Positions 41,670 through 54,043 of a stretch of DNA of 64,000 nucleotides are shown here, in pieces; the first letter of the stretch is position 1; the number at the start of each line of letters is the position of its first letter. The notes beneath the pieces were generated by a model. The model saw only the letters and a program-made list of their open reading frames with translations, was not told the DNA's origin and searched no databases. The translations under genes and the position numbers were made by a program. Origin of the DNA: Takakia lepidozioides (taxonomy: Eukaryota > Streptophyta > Takakiopsida > Takakiales > Takakiaceae); contig CM060732.1 in assembly GCA_030704615.1 (NCBI GenBank), forward strand, positions 29,431,053-29,495,052. Direction: 5' to 3'.

Positions 41670-44600
41670 TCACTGGTCCCCTGGATCCATATTCAGAAGA
41701 GTGTCAACCTCCTGGGGGCTCAACCCTGGTGCATGTATGAAGTGATGAGTTGTGGAATTACAACGGAGTCTCTTTAGGTACACGTAGTACAAATGCTTGC
41801 AAGGGCAGTATGATGCCCCTTGTTCGCCATGATCTGGAAGTCGGTGCAATTGCAGGTGGGTAATTCTGAAATGGTGATGGTGTACACCTCATTGCGAATA
41901 GCTGAGCCCGCCGTGGCCATCTGATACACACGCCCGAATCCTGGTGGGGGCACTTCTGTCGAGCTCTGGATTGTACAGTTCATCCGAAGTGCATTCCCCA
42001 TCCTTGTCTCGTTCACTTTTGAGGGAGGTCGCCGCCTCTTTGGTTCCCCCAACGGTGTGTAGGATGCTTAGAGCTGTCGTGTCCCATTGTTCTTGCTCTC
42101 ACAGGGGTTGGTGGTGGAGGCTGTGGAAGCGGAAATGGTTCTCTGGGGACGTCAGTGCGCTGCACCATCCGAAATCCTGCGGCGGTAAGGGCGTTGGCCT
42201 CAACCTGACTCAGATCGCAGCCTGGTTCCACCGGCCACACCGGGGGAGCCTCTGGCATTGTTTGTATGCCGTACTTGGGCTTTCCATACACGCAAGTCAT
42301 AATGTCGTGCCTGCAGAACCAGAACTGGGTGGTTGTCGCCTCCGCAAACTTTGCATGGACAAATCTTCCTGTAAAAGTAGGAGCAGGGACAGCCCCATCT
42401 GGATTCCTCCTTATCATCTCTAAACAACGTTGCCGTGTATCCACACAAATTGCGGAACACCTTCCTCGAAACGACGGCTTTGTGCGAGCAATTCTCCACT
42501 GTGATGCAGACACAGTCGTCTCCACAATGGCTTGGCCATACTGCATAACAGCGGGCGGAATGTGGGGCAAGGGAGTGGTGGGAATTTGTTGCACGAAATC
42601 CCCGGTTGAAGGCGACGGCGATCTGGAATTTCTTGGGCTTCCACTGCTGGAAGACACATTGTGCGGCAACATGACGGGACCTCGAGGTGCTGTCCGAATG
42701 TTCCTGTCGGATCTCCAGGAATCCTCTTCGCACCCGGGTTCCTCTTCAATCCTCCGCCTGACAGGGCGAGTCCGGACGTCCCCCTCTAGGTGTTCACCTC
42801 TGCGGTGCAGAGGCGTCCCTTTGATCTTCTCTCGCAATGCTGTCGCCCATTTCACTGGATTCTTGGACCTCGAAGCTATTCGTACCAACAATTCCTCCCT
42901 GTCCGGCCCAACGCCCCATTGTTTGCTGCTCAGGAACTTGTAGTACGTGGCTTTAGGGTTTAGGGTTTAGGCTTTGTCTCCACTGCACCTGACATGTTCC
43001 ACCAAGCCTCGATGATAGCAAACTTAACCTCCGAGTCATCAAATGTGGGTGCATCCTTCCACGCCGTACAAAGGACACGGTGTTCAGCCTGGAATGAGCT
43101 AGCAACAAATTTGGTAGTGTAGTGGGATAGACTCTGCATCCAATGGAATCCACAGGATCTCTCTTTCCCCTCCATTGGAACATTGGGGTCCTCACCGTAC
43201 ACACGCCGCACCGCTGCCCAGTTGGCCTGAGCGTTGTCTGCCATGAATCCCCTGAAATTGGGCTCTGGCAATCCCGCCCTTGCCATCTGCTCGTTTATGC
43301 CCTCCCACAGATGCATCTCGGACTGTGTGTCCTCCCCTTTCATCTCGCAGATTGCAATCGTCATGAGCCTCTTGGAGTGATAGTCATAAACATGCGCACC
43401 CATAGTCACCCACTGATGGTTTGTAATTCGCTTGATGTGATCAAACATCACCCAAGCATTCGACAAGTTTCCAGTTGTCATGCGAGTGACCAAGTCGACT
43501 CCACTCCCAGGCCCACACGTCGACATTTTGAAAATGTAACAACGATCGGATTCGCTGCCTTGCCCTGGAAACCTGCTACCTTGGATGTAGTCATATCCAG
43601 TCATTCGTTTCACCTCCAGGATTGAGTACATGTCCGACCCCCTGCCGAACTCCTGCTTGCAAGATACGATGTGATTCCGCACATTCGGACTACAAACGTG
43701 CGAGACAGACTCCAAGAGGTCCCGCATCTCGTCTTCGGTCAAGGGCTCTCGGTCGGAACCATCTTCAGACATGATTTTGCCAAGAGCAATCTTGTGAGCT
43801 GCCTTCAGCTGAATCTGCTTTGGTCTGTTCCGGGGCTCAATTTCACCTCCTCTTTTATGATGTCGTGTGCTTCCTGCACAGCCTCACGCATGTTGCCTCT
43901 CGCCAAGGGGTGGCAGTGGACCCCAACGTGTATGCAAGCTCTAGTCAAGTCCGGGAGCAAATGGATAACGTAGTATTGCTTGGCTCTGCACATGGACATG
44001 CACGTTGGTGGTTCTTTGCAATGTGCACACTTGAAAGAACCGCAGGAGGAGCTTGGCTGGAGACAATGAATGGATGATGCATTGTGCCAGTCCAATCCGT
44101 CTCGTTTCTCCGCCCTCCTTTGGAGAGAAAGTGGAAGCAGATGGGATTGAGGCACCTCAGCTTCCCCGCACAGAGGACGTATCGTACACGAACACCATCA
44201 GCAATTTTTGTGCTACTGGTCTTCGTCACACACCAGGGGTGTCCGTCATGCTTTCGATCCATGTCTGTTAACATCCCGGAGGCTTTCTTTGACGAAGAAA
44301 AAGAAACAGGTGGAAACTGAAGATGACATTGCCATCGACTTGGGAGGCAGAAACGTTACCTTCTGACTGGGAATTTGGCATAGGAGAGAGCAGCCAGCTC
44401 GGAGCGAGAACCATCGAGGTGATGTTGTCGTAGGAGCTGCACAATGGACCGGGTTGGAGTTGGAGTATGCTCGAGGGCACATTCGTAGCACCTACAGAGA
44501 CGTCCATGCCGGATTGATTTAACGACGTGTGGAGGACATGGTACCTCAATGCAATCATCTTCCTCGTCGGAAATGTCGAATACGTCCACACGAGAAGCTA

Positions 44601-44900
44601 TGGAGGGTCTTGACGGTCCAGGTCGGGAATGATTATCGTTGATACCTCTCTGTTGGCAGTGGCCGCCTCTCGGTTTCCGGACTCTTTGTGGATGGTGTGG
44701 GCAGCGACTGATTCGGAAAGGGAATGGGCATTCCCACAGCTCGATACAGGATGGTGTCTGACGGGGGAACGTGCCATTCGATTCCGCAACCTCCGTCGTT
44801 CCTAGCACGACAATGGTTCTGAACTGTCCAGGAACATCCTTCCTTTCTTCTTCCAAATAAAACTGTGCCCGGTTGAGCTTGAATTTGGAACAAAGGTAAG
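41670..44900 (-). pseudogene. MULE-like transposase, copy 2
   Basis: Same domain order as copy 1, with different damage. The zinc-finger-to-core segment (42,960-43,772) is open through positions broken in copy 1 ('EFGRGSDMYSILEVKRMTGY', 'FMADNAQANW', 'CGFHWMQSL'). The segment equivalent to 30,341-30,646, including the intron and the catalytic Glu motif 'MAESVHSS', is deleted and replaced by a telomere-like tract at 42,952-42,971. The linker frame 42,013-42,891 is open and continuous. A base missing near 41,818 shifts the SWIM frame, and another near 43,830 breaks the N-terminal part. Loss of the Glu means this copy cannot be catalytic. Confidence 0.75.
42952..42971 (+). repeat. telomere-like filler at a deletion junction
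   Basis: TTTAGGG repeated 2.9 times, the plant-type telomere unit. It occupies the point where copy 2 lacks 306 bp present in copy 1 (30,341-30,646). Flanks match copy 1 exactly on both sides. Confidence 0.85.
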
Positions 44901-45424
44901 TTTCAGTCACTCTGCAAAGCCCTCCTCGTTTGGGATCCAGGCTCTCCCAAGTTGCAGAGGACAAAAAACTATAGCGTAGGAATTCGGAGCCATCGAACAC
45001 CAACGCACGGAGTTGGCAAGTGCGAGGTTCAGTATAGCGACAGACCAAGGCTCACGGCACCATCTAAGTGGATCTGCGGAGTCCCGCGACGATTGGAAGT
45101 CGCACATTGAAGTGGAAAGTATTGTTTTCAAGCTACATGCATGAAGGTGGGGGTTGATTCCATAGCCAGTGAGTATGACAATGATGGCCGATTCGGCGAC
45201 GAAATAACACCCCAGACAGTTCTCCTGAGGGTGGATACAGCCGTATTCTCGGTGCAGGACAGAACCGTTCGCACTGACAAGTGTGCAAGGGATGCTGGTT
45301 AAACTGCAGACAACCAAGTTGTGCTCATCAAGACTGGCCGCAATTGTGTTGTTTCGGAACAATGCAACCAATTCAGGTCCAGATTCAGCCCGAGTGATTC
45401 TTTCGATGCTGGTGGTGGACGAAA
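44901..45424. other. divergent intergenic region, transposase side, copy 2
   Basis: Counterpart of 32,561-33,059, with many single-base differences. No palindromes and no recognised promoter motif. Confidence 0.4.
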
Positions 45425-47130
45425 AATACGGCGCCGCATTCCGTATGCATCTTGGTCATGCACCAGAAGCGACGGAAATGCGCAACACGAGTTTCCTTCC
45501 GGGGGAAACTTTTATACTCTCCAGAACGGAAATGCGGGGTAACGCATTTCCATCCAGCAAGCACGGTATGTGAAGGTCGAACGGAAATGCGGTACCGCAT
45601 TTCCGTTCTGATTGAGATTTATGAACAACGGAACAGAATGCGGCACCGCATTTCCGTCCGAGTCGCACTTTTCCGACATTTCAGAACGGAAAAGCGCCGC
45701 GCCCGCATTTCCATTTTGTATCTGATGCATGGAGCTGAGGGATTGAAATGCTGCAGCACATTTCCGTCCTTAAAAGACATTCATACTCTCCAGAACGGAA
45801 ATGCGGTACCGCATTTTCATTCCACAAGCACGGTATGTGAAGGTGGAACGGAAATGCGGTACCGAATTTCCGTTCTGATTGAGATTTACGAACAACGGGA
45901 ACAGAAATGCGGCACCGCATTTCCGTCCGAGTCGCACTTTTCGACATTCCAGAACGGAAATGCGGCGCCGCATTTCCATTTTGTATCTGATGCATGGAGC
46001 CGAGTGCGATTCCGACAGCTTCATACAGCGCAATTCCGACCGCTTGAGACATTCATACTATCCAGAACGGAAATGCGGCAACGCATTTCCGTTCTGACTG
46101 AAAATCGTGAACCATCTGAACTAAAATGCGGCACCGTATTTCCATCCGAGTCGCACCTACCAACATTTCAGAACGAAATGCGGTACCGCATTTCCGTTCT
46201 GACTGAAAATCGTGAACCGTCGGAACTGAAATGCGGCAACGCATTCCATCCGAGTCGCACCTCCCAACATTCCAGAACGGAATGTATTAGATTCAAAAGG
46301 GAAATGCGCCCCGCATTTCCGTTCTGATGAAATAAATATCCTGAAACCTCGGAACTGAAATGCGGTACCGCATTTCCGTGGGAGTCGCACCTTCCGACAT
46401 TCCAAAACGGAAATGCGGCGCCGCATTCCGTTTTGTATGTGAGGCATGGAGCTTTGGAACGAAAATGCGGCACGGAATTTTCCGCCAGCGTCAGACGTTA
46501 ATACTCTACAGAACGGAAATGCGGTAACCGCATTTCCATTCTGACTGAAAATCGTGCGCAACGGGAACAGAAATCCGGCACCGCATTTCCGTTCGAGTCG
46601 CACCTTCCGACATTCTAGAACGGAAATGCGGCGCCGCATTTCCGTTTTGTATATTGGGCCTGGAGCGGTTGCTACGAAATGTGTACCCGCATTTCCATCC
46701 ATGTGAGACCTTCAAACTTTCCGGACCGGAAATGCGGCACCGCATTTCTGTCCAGGTGAGACCTCTATACTTTCCCGAACGGAAATGTGGCACGACATTT
46801 CCATTCATCATCTAACGGATGTGAAATGGGAACGAAAATGCGGTACCGCATTTCCGTTCACATTGAAAATCATGAACCACGGGAACTGAAATGTTGTGCC
46901 TCATTCCCGTCCAATCGCACCTTTCGACATTCCAGAACGGAATGCGGCGCCGCATTTCCCTTTTGAATCTCATACTTGGAGCTGTGGGACGGAAATGCGG
47001 CACCGTATTTCCGTTCAACAACTAAGGTAAGTGAAGGTGGAACGGAAATGCGGTGCCGCATTTTCTTCCAACAAGTACGGATGTGTAGCAGAGTGATCGT
47101 ACTTAACGGAAATGCGGCGCCGCATTCGCA
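45425..47130. repeat. palindrome array 2 (~30 units, ~53-bp period)
   Basis: Same architecture as array 1 with the same spacer types in largely the same order, so it was duplicated with the unit and then changed by a few unit gains and losses. It is about 240 bp longer than array 1. Central dinucleotides are again mostly CG, CA, TG or TA, and CG-centred units precede the 'ttttgtat.tgatgcatgg' spacer (for example 45,955, 46,412, 46,625). Confidence 0.95.
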
Positions 47131-47394
47131 TTTTCGCTCCAACTGATCAGACGCTGGGACGGATATACCTTGAAATGTGAACACGTGGAGCAACGGAATT
47201 GCTGCACATGTCGGCACTCTATCTGACTGAAGGGGCATGAGGCGGCGCGGCCTGACCGTTCGATAATGATGTTTGTTTTTCGGGCAGGCGTACCCTCAAC
47301 GATTCGAATTTCGTAATGACGCAAACTCCCCGAGGAGACACTTTCGTCCAACCCTTTCGAACCCAAGTGGTGCATCACCGCCGTTTCATCTACT

Positions 47395-47485
47395 TTTGTC
47401 GTGTCTCCTCAGTCACCCCTCTCTCGCGCCCTTCTTTCCATCTGCACTTTTGGCCCTTTTCCCTCTCTCTGTTCTTCTTATGCTC
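47395..47485 (+). promoter_or_regulatory. pyrimidine-rich leader of the ParB-methyltransferase gene, copy 3
   Basis: Counterpart of 34,780-34,880 in the same position before the ATG at 47,566. Small indels relative to copy 2. Confidence 0.4.
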
Positions 47486-47565
47486 GAACCTGAGAGGGGG
47501 GGTTCGTGCACCACAGCCAGAGACCTCGTCGCAAGCTCCGGAAATTATACTTCGGACGTAGGCCA

Positions 47566-50500
47566 ATGCCCGAAGGGGAGGAAGCAGATGCGTCTACAGG
47601 AGGAGATTGCCATCTCCGAGCAGCAGGCCACTCAGGCACCCAGCCACCAGTGAGAGCTCCATGCGATCATCGGGCTGCGCGCAGCTGATCGAGCACCGAA
47701 CCCCCCATTTTGCTTCTGTAATTCTTAGACTGAATGCTAGGAGACTTGAATGCAGAACATGTTTGCATGCCTAACAGGAAAAGGTGGACGTGCTGGAGGG
47801 ATCGCAGGAATCCGAAGAGCCGCAGGAAGAGTCCGAGGAGCTAGCTGCAGCACGTACACCCACCCGATCCCTGAGCGCGGGTATTCCTCCTGCCGGCCTA
47901 GCCCTCTGCGATTCAAAGACGCGTCTTCGAAGGGCAAGTTCAAAGTCCCAGAGATCGACTCGCGTTCTTCGGTCATGGAGAATCGCCAGCAGGGGGTCGG
48001 GCCCTTCTCCAGCAAAGTCGAAGAAGAAGCAGCCCGTCCCTCTACTGGCTTCTGAACCGGCTCAGGCCGATTCACCCCCCCCAACGCGAATGAAGCAGCA
48101 GGGTAGAAGACAGATTCAATTGCAGAGCATCAGACACCTTCACCTGCAAGGATGAGGAAGCAGAAGGCAATCAGGGCGACGGGCCAACAATCTCCCGCAA
48201 AACCGCTTCCACGAGCTGAAGCTCAGTTCCTGGAGGATTTCCCGCCTGCAGATGTTGGGGCCGACTCTGCTGCAGCGAAGGCAATGGGATCGACCGTTGA
48301 TCTCGATTTGGTACCGAGAGGGTGGTGCCCCGCTCAACTTTCGCAGCAAGACCTCACCACCGATGCAAGCAGGCCCGGAGGAGGCCTCTGCAATGGCAGA
48401 ATTGCCCGCAACAGGCCCCAGAGTGCAGCTCCAGTTGAGGAGGATGCTCCAGCTGCCAGCCACTACCGCACCTACAGACATGTCTCCGGAGGATTTCAAA
48501 AGCACAGCGGATAAAATGTTGGAGGAGACACACAGTAGCATTGGCAGAGTTCTGGGCAGCAGGGTATTCCCCAGCGGACTCTTCGAATCCCACTCTGTCG
48601 CATGTCTCTCCCTTCCCCATCGTCGTCAGGCAGGCCCTTCCCGGAGATGTGGATAAGCTCAAGTTCGCATTTCGAGAAGGGTACCGTCTGGGATCGGCAG
48701 CGTTTTACTTTTCCATTGAGAATGAGGACGGCGAAACTCGTGGACCCACTGCCGATGAATTGTCAACGTGGGATACCCACTGGCACACTCGCAACCACGA
48801 TTCGAGGCGACGCTGAAGGGTGATCCCGACTTTCGGCCATATGTCGGTAAAAATGTTCTTTGTGTGGGACGGGAATCACCGACTTCTCGCCTGGTGGGAG
48901 TACATCAGCAGAACCATGCCAAGCACATTGGCTGGCATTACATGGTGGAGTGTGTCATCCTGAAGGTGAAGGCGGCAGACTCCTCCTGCTCAAGAATGCC
49001 ATGGCGGACCTCAACTCGTAAGATACTCATACCCTCCCCTAGCACGTTCGAAATGCGGTGCCGCATTTCGGTTTCCATTCTGGTTTGTTTTCCGTGCTTC
49101 CGTGTACTGAACTGGAGAGTGTGCCTTGCAGGGTCACTGAAAATGCGTACGTGCATACCCACATGGCACACATGCTGTACAGGGTGAGGAAACTGGTCTC
49201 ACTGATCCGCAGATGTTTGCGGAAATGCTGGAGCCCGAGCTCATTCAGAAGCCGTTGCAAAAACAGACCGGACATGGTATCGTCTCACTATGGATGGAAT
49301 GGTTGAGGTGATATACGAAGTAGTCGTCCTCCAATTTCCCCTCTCTCATCCTTCCCCAATTTTAAGTAATGTTTCCACATGAATCGAATGTAACGCTTCT
49401 CTGCATTGTTTTGTTGGCAGTCAAACATCAAGCTGGATTTGGCCCATGCCAAACGCTTCTCCATGGAAAGTGAGGGGCAGTGTCAAAAACGCTGCAGTCA
49501 TTGACTGAGCACTTGAAGGAAGCCGGTGTCAAGTCCAGAACCAAATACAAGTCAAAGCTTTGTGAAGCTGGTGGCAATTGCAGATCCGGCACTTGGAAAG
49601 GACTTCCATCCCCGAGATTGCAAAACAACTATTCTCGGCCATGCAGCCGACCATGCAATTGGAGAAACTGCATCACCTCTCAACGGCATGTGTGGAGGCG
49701 AAAGAGAAGGTGAGGTTTTCAATGCACTGAAGTTCCTTCCTAGCAATAGCCATCTCTTCCAGCTCCTGACATTGGATCGGAAATGGCAGACACGGTGGCT
49801 GTCGATCTGGAATGCATCCGAGAGCATAAGGACAATGTGGTCTTTTCCACTCGAAGTTTCCGACCCTGCAGTGGATGTGTGGCTCAAACGGTATGACTTG
49901 GTGGTTCCAGGTAATTCAAGTACTTCCCCAGATTTGCTTTTCTGAACATGAATTCCCTGAACTGCTACCGTGACAATGGATTTTGGGAATCGCAGGTAAT
50001 GTCGAATGCGAAGGAGCAAGTCGTAATGCACACAAATTCGTTCGGCTTGTACGTCAAATGGGATGGAACACAGACATTGGAAGACTACGTGACACGTTTC
50101 AGATGTGCGTACAAGGACAAACCTTTTTCGCCAGAGAGCTACAGACAACAAGAGGAGCTGTGGAGTTTACACATCAGGAGGGAGCTGGGAAAGCTGCAAT
50201 GCGAATTGTTTACAGGTGAAGCACAGCTGCCCTGTATGCGAAGCCTGGTTTACGACGGGTTTGTCTCGGAAATGCGGCACCGCATTCGCATTTTATGTTT
50301 TTTGGTGGCACTCTGCCAGTAGGTTGGTCTCAACTTTTGCTCACGCATGCTGACTGCCTTGCAGTATATGAAATACGTGCTCCTTCAGACAGGGGCCCTG
50401 GCTCAAGAGCCCCGCTTCTTCATGGCTTGGACCGTGGCGGGCCCAAAGCTGTGTCTACACACCCGAGATGCAGAAAATGGCATCCCGCGCATCTCGTTGG

Positions 50501-52757
50501 ATGCCCGTGGTACCTGGACATGTCTGGGCGTATTGTTGACGAGTCTGAGAAGATCTGCACGCCTTGGCAGAAGAGAAGAGAAAGGAAGAGACGTGTCCTT
50601 GCCTGGGCTGGGCCAAAGTCGGCAAAGAATCTGCTGCTCTGGAAGAATCCAGAAGGCAGCTGAGATGCACAAAAGACGTGGATGCAGCTGTGCAGGCCCA
50701 CAGAAGGGGTCGAAGAAGAGGGACTCGCCAGCAAGGAGCAGCTGTTGTGACAACCCGCCAAAACGAAGAAGCAAAACAGCCTGTTCAGGAAGAGGGTGAG
50801 GAAGAGGGACTCCGATGGAGACTTTGCAACCAGCCCACCCCCCCAAACGCAGGCTGCCTCCCTGTGCCCACCGTTGTCACCAGAGGCACGAGAACTGGCT
50901 CGGCAAAACGAAGGCACTCTTCAACCCCCCAGGGGGGCACCCTTTCGAGCCGGTGGAAATGAAGAGGCCGAAAGTGGCTCCTGAAAACTGTAGTCCAGTG
51001 GTAAATGAGAGTTTCTTGGCGGCTTTGGATGGACGGGCAGCCAAGTTGCATACCTGAAGACCATGGAGGGTCTGAAGGGCAGAGCACTGAAGAAGGCGAC
51101 TGCCGAAGAGCCCTTCCAACACCCCAGGATTTCAGAATATGGTCTCGTTCTTTGAGAGGGTGTGTGGCAGACAAGGATTGTAGGAGGGGCGAAATGCCAC
51201 CGAGTGGTCTTGCGATATGATCATCTTGGATATTCCCGGACGGAGAGCCTGTGGAAGGACTGCAAGCTTTGCCATCTTGGAACAGGTACTCGGAGGACTT
51301 TTGGAAGAAAGGATTTGGGCTTGCCCGCATGGTGTTGGACGACAGAGGCTGTGTGGTTGTCCTGGCGAGCAGAGGAAAAACACTCAGACCTGGATTGCGA
51401 AGTGGACCCGCAAGAGCGCCGTCCCCGATTCTGAAAAAAGAAGTGGACGTGCATCAACACACTGGGGCCTTCGTCGGAAGGGAAGAAGGTGATTAACGAC
51501 ACTGGCATCGTCCATTCATTGCTTGGGTGTTTTCAAATGCGGTGCCGCCTTCGGTTTCTAATCGTTTTCCCCCTTGTGTATGCAGACGAAGCAGTTTCGA
51601 TGCATACTGCTTTGTGAAGGAGAACTCCACCTTTGCTTTCCGGAAGGAGGGAGGAAATGTTGACCCGAACTGCGACCACTCGATTACGACTTCTGTTCAA
51701 CAACGTTCCCAAGGAACTTCTCCTCATAGCCCTCACTTCAACGGAACCCCTGCGGTACTCACGGACTCTCGGAGCCCTGCCTTCATTCATACAATTATGG
51801 AGACATGCACAGACGTGGAGGGCCACAGTGCTTCGACCATCATCTGTGGGACAGGTATGCAGAATCTTGATCTCATGCTGTTATCTGCAATTCTCGTTAG
51901 GATGTAGTTTCCGCAACATCTGAAGCGCCATGTGGTAATGTGTGGATGGCATTGTACATGGTGCCTCATTGTGGGCTGGGTGGGGGTTTTTTCCGACCGC
52001 ACCACCTCTTTGCCTACGAGGAGGATTCCTCCGTGTGGGGATCCCATCTGGAGGGGGCTGCAACGGAATGTGAAGGCTCCCTCCTAGCGCGAGTCTTCCT
52101 CTTATTCGGAATTCTCGGAGTCCGAGGAAGACACAGTGGGGACATTGATGCGAGGAGAACCCGGAATAACGAGTGAGTGCAAACATTTGTAAGTTTGGCA
52201 AAGCCTTCTTGGTTCATTTATGTCAAACGAATTTTCCCGACTGTGGTTCTCATTAGTCTCGTTGATGATTGGTTTCATGTGCAGGATAGCAAGGTCCGGG
52301 TCGAAACATGTATGGCCTACACTTCCTGCCAGGAAGAATGTCCCGTTCTTTGCGAGGGCCGATTTTCATGACGAGCCCGGTGAGGGACTACTCCCTTCCT
52401 AGTTATCAGCTAAACTCGCAATACAGCGATTAGAAGAAGTGAGAATCCCAGTAAAGTAGAGCAGATTTTTGGAGAGGGCTAGGAGGGGGACAGAAGGATA
52501 AGGAAAGAGTTGGCAGCAGCTCAAGACGGTAGACGGGTACGAAGTACATATGTGATTCACAGCGGATGAGAGCGACGCAGACAGGAGGAAGACGACCCAA
52601 CGGAGGTGAGTGGACAGTTTCCGCAAGGGGAAGATGGATTTTCGAAAGCCCTGGCCACGAGCAGTCCCGCTGGAGTATGAGAGAGGCACTGAGGGTGTGG
52701 AGGATGAGCAGGACAGTCCTAGAACAGGATGAGGATTCGGATGATTTTCAAGATTAA
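47566..52757 (+). pseudogene. ParB-like/DNA-methyltransferase-like gene, copy 3
   Basis: All exons of copy 2 are present in order: basic N-terminal exons, ParB-like domain (DGNHR at ~48,880), helical exons, 'MIILDIP' (~51,215), 'ICGTG' across the intron near 51,855-51,960, and the acidic tail 'EQDEDSDDFQD'. At the two places where copy 2 has stops (~36,050 and ~38,992) this copy reads a sense codon. However it carries dozens of single-base insertions and deletions spread over exons and introns alike, dense enough to break nearly every exon. Their random placement and closeness to the N gap suggest poor assembly as much as real decay. Confidence 0.6.
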
Positions 52758-52802
52758 TAGAATTTTAATGAAGTCTCTGTAAATGTAAATTCTCTTCCAG
52801 AG

Positions 52803-52810
52803 TATATAAA
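52803..52810 (+). promoter_or_regulatory. TATA box behind the methyltransferase gene, copy 3
   Basis: TATATAAA at the same relative position as in copies 1 and 2, starting 46 bp after the stop codon. Its survival in a copy full of indels is notable, but only eight bases are involved. Confidence 0.4.
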
Positions 52811-52904
52811 GGAATTCTTCTGCCCGACATTCCGTGACCCCTCTCCTCCAGTGTGCATTCCAGCCACACAATCGCCCCAAACCACGACGCCTCCCAAATC
52901 AGAA

Positions 52905-53420
52905 ATGGGTGCAGGCACCGCATTTCCAAAACAGGGGAGGGACTAATTTTTCCATTCAATGTTGGCATAGTAAAAGTAATCTGAATTGGAATGCGGTGCC
53001 GCATTTCCAAAATTCCCTTTGTCCACCACGCCAGTTTTGGCCTCTCCCGCTCATCGCATGATGCCAACCACGCTTACAGAGGTCGAACACGAGGTCGAAC
53101 AAGGAGTCGAGATGGCGGGATTGAAATGCGGTGCCGCATTCATTATTGGGGATGGTCGTTTGTTTCGAACTGCAGGCCCATCCGCAAAAAATTGGCACCG
53201 CATTTTCATGTAAAAAAAGTCGATGACGGACATGGAAATGCGGCGCCGCATTTCCCAAACGGACATCGCAATTTTGTCCATTTGCAGACCCTCTCTCGAA
53301 AATGCGGTAAACGCCATTCCATTCGCGCTGGTCGGAATGTCACACTTTTTTCGAAGTGTTTTTGATAACGGAATGCGGCACCTCAATGCCCAACCCGCAT
53401 TCCCTTTTGTCCAAAAAGAA
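52905..53420 (+). repeat. palindrome cluster 3' of the methyltransferase gene, copy 3
   Basis: Palindromes at ~52,915 (decayed), 52,992, 53,128, 53,236 and 53,305, in the same order as in copy 2 but with indels. It runs into unmatched sequence about 80 bp before the gap. Confidence 0.8.
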
Positions 53421-53543
53421 GTTTCCATTGCACCAAGCTTTGAAATGCCGTTCGCCCTGCCTTTCTTGCCACATGCTCAACCTTCGTTTTCTCCGATCAA
53501 TTGTATAGACCCCCCGTTGTTGGTAATTTCGTGTCCTCTGGCA

Positions 53544-54043
53544 NNNNNNNNNNNNNNNNNNNNNNNNNNNNNNNNNNNNNNNNNNNNNNNNNNNNNNNNN
53601 NNNNNNNNNNNNNNNNNNNNNNNNNNNNNNNNNNNNNNNNNNNNNNNNNNNNNNNNNNNNNNNNNNNNNNNNNNNNNNNNNNNNNNNNNNNNNNNNNNNN
53701 NNNNNNNNNNNNNNNNNNNNNNNNNNNNNNNNNNNNNNNNNNNNNNNNNNNNNNNNNNNNNNNNNNNNNNNNNNNNNNNNNNNNNNNNNNNNNNNNNNNN
53801 NNNNNNNNNNNNNNNNNNNNNNNNNNNNNNNNNNNNNNNNNNNNNNNNNNNNNNNNNNNNNNNNNNNNNNNNNNNNNNNNNNNNNNNNNNNNNNNNNNNN
53901 NNNNNNNNNNNNNNNNNNNNNNNNNNNNNNNNNNNNNNNNNNNNNNNNNNNNNNNNNNNNNNNNNNNNNNNNNNNNNNNNNNNNNNNNNNNNNNNNNNNN
54001 NNNNNNNNNNNNNNNNNNNNNNNNNNNNNNNNNNNNNNNNNNN
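53544..54043. other. assembly gap (500 N)
   Basis: Exactly 500 unknown bases, the usual size for a gap of unknown length. It hides the right end of the second element and the 3' end of the minus-strand Ty3/gypsy element. Confidence 1.

Larger units (their letters stand above)
40813..53543. mobile_element. second ParB-methyltransferase/transposase element, right end lost in gap
   Basis: Head-to-tail repeat of the 28,222-40,812 unit: left end, transposase with a 306-bp deletion, array 2, methyltransferase copy 3 and 3' cluster, ending in the N gap. No sequence intervenes at the junction with the first unit. Confidence 0.7.

Noticed and set aside
53544-54043. Long ORFs spanning the gap on both strands
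   Set aside because: They consist almost entirely of unknown residues read through N bases.
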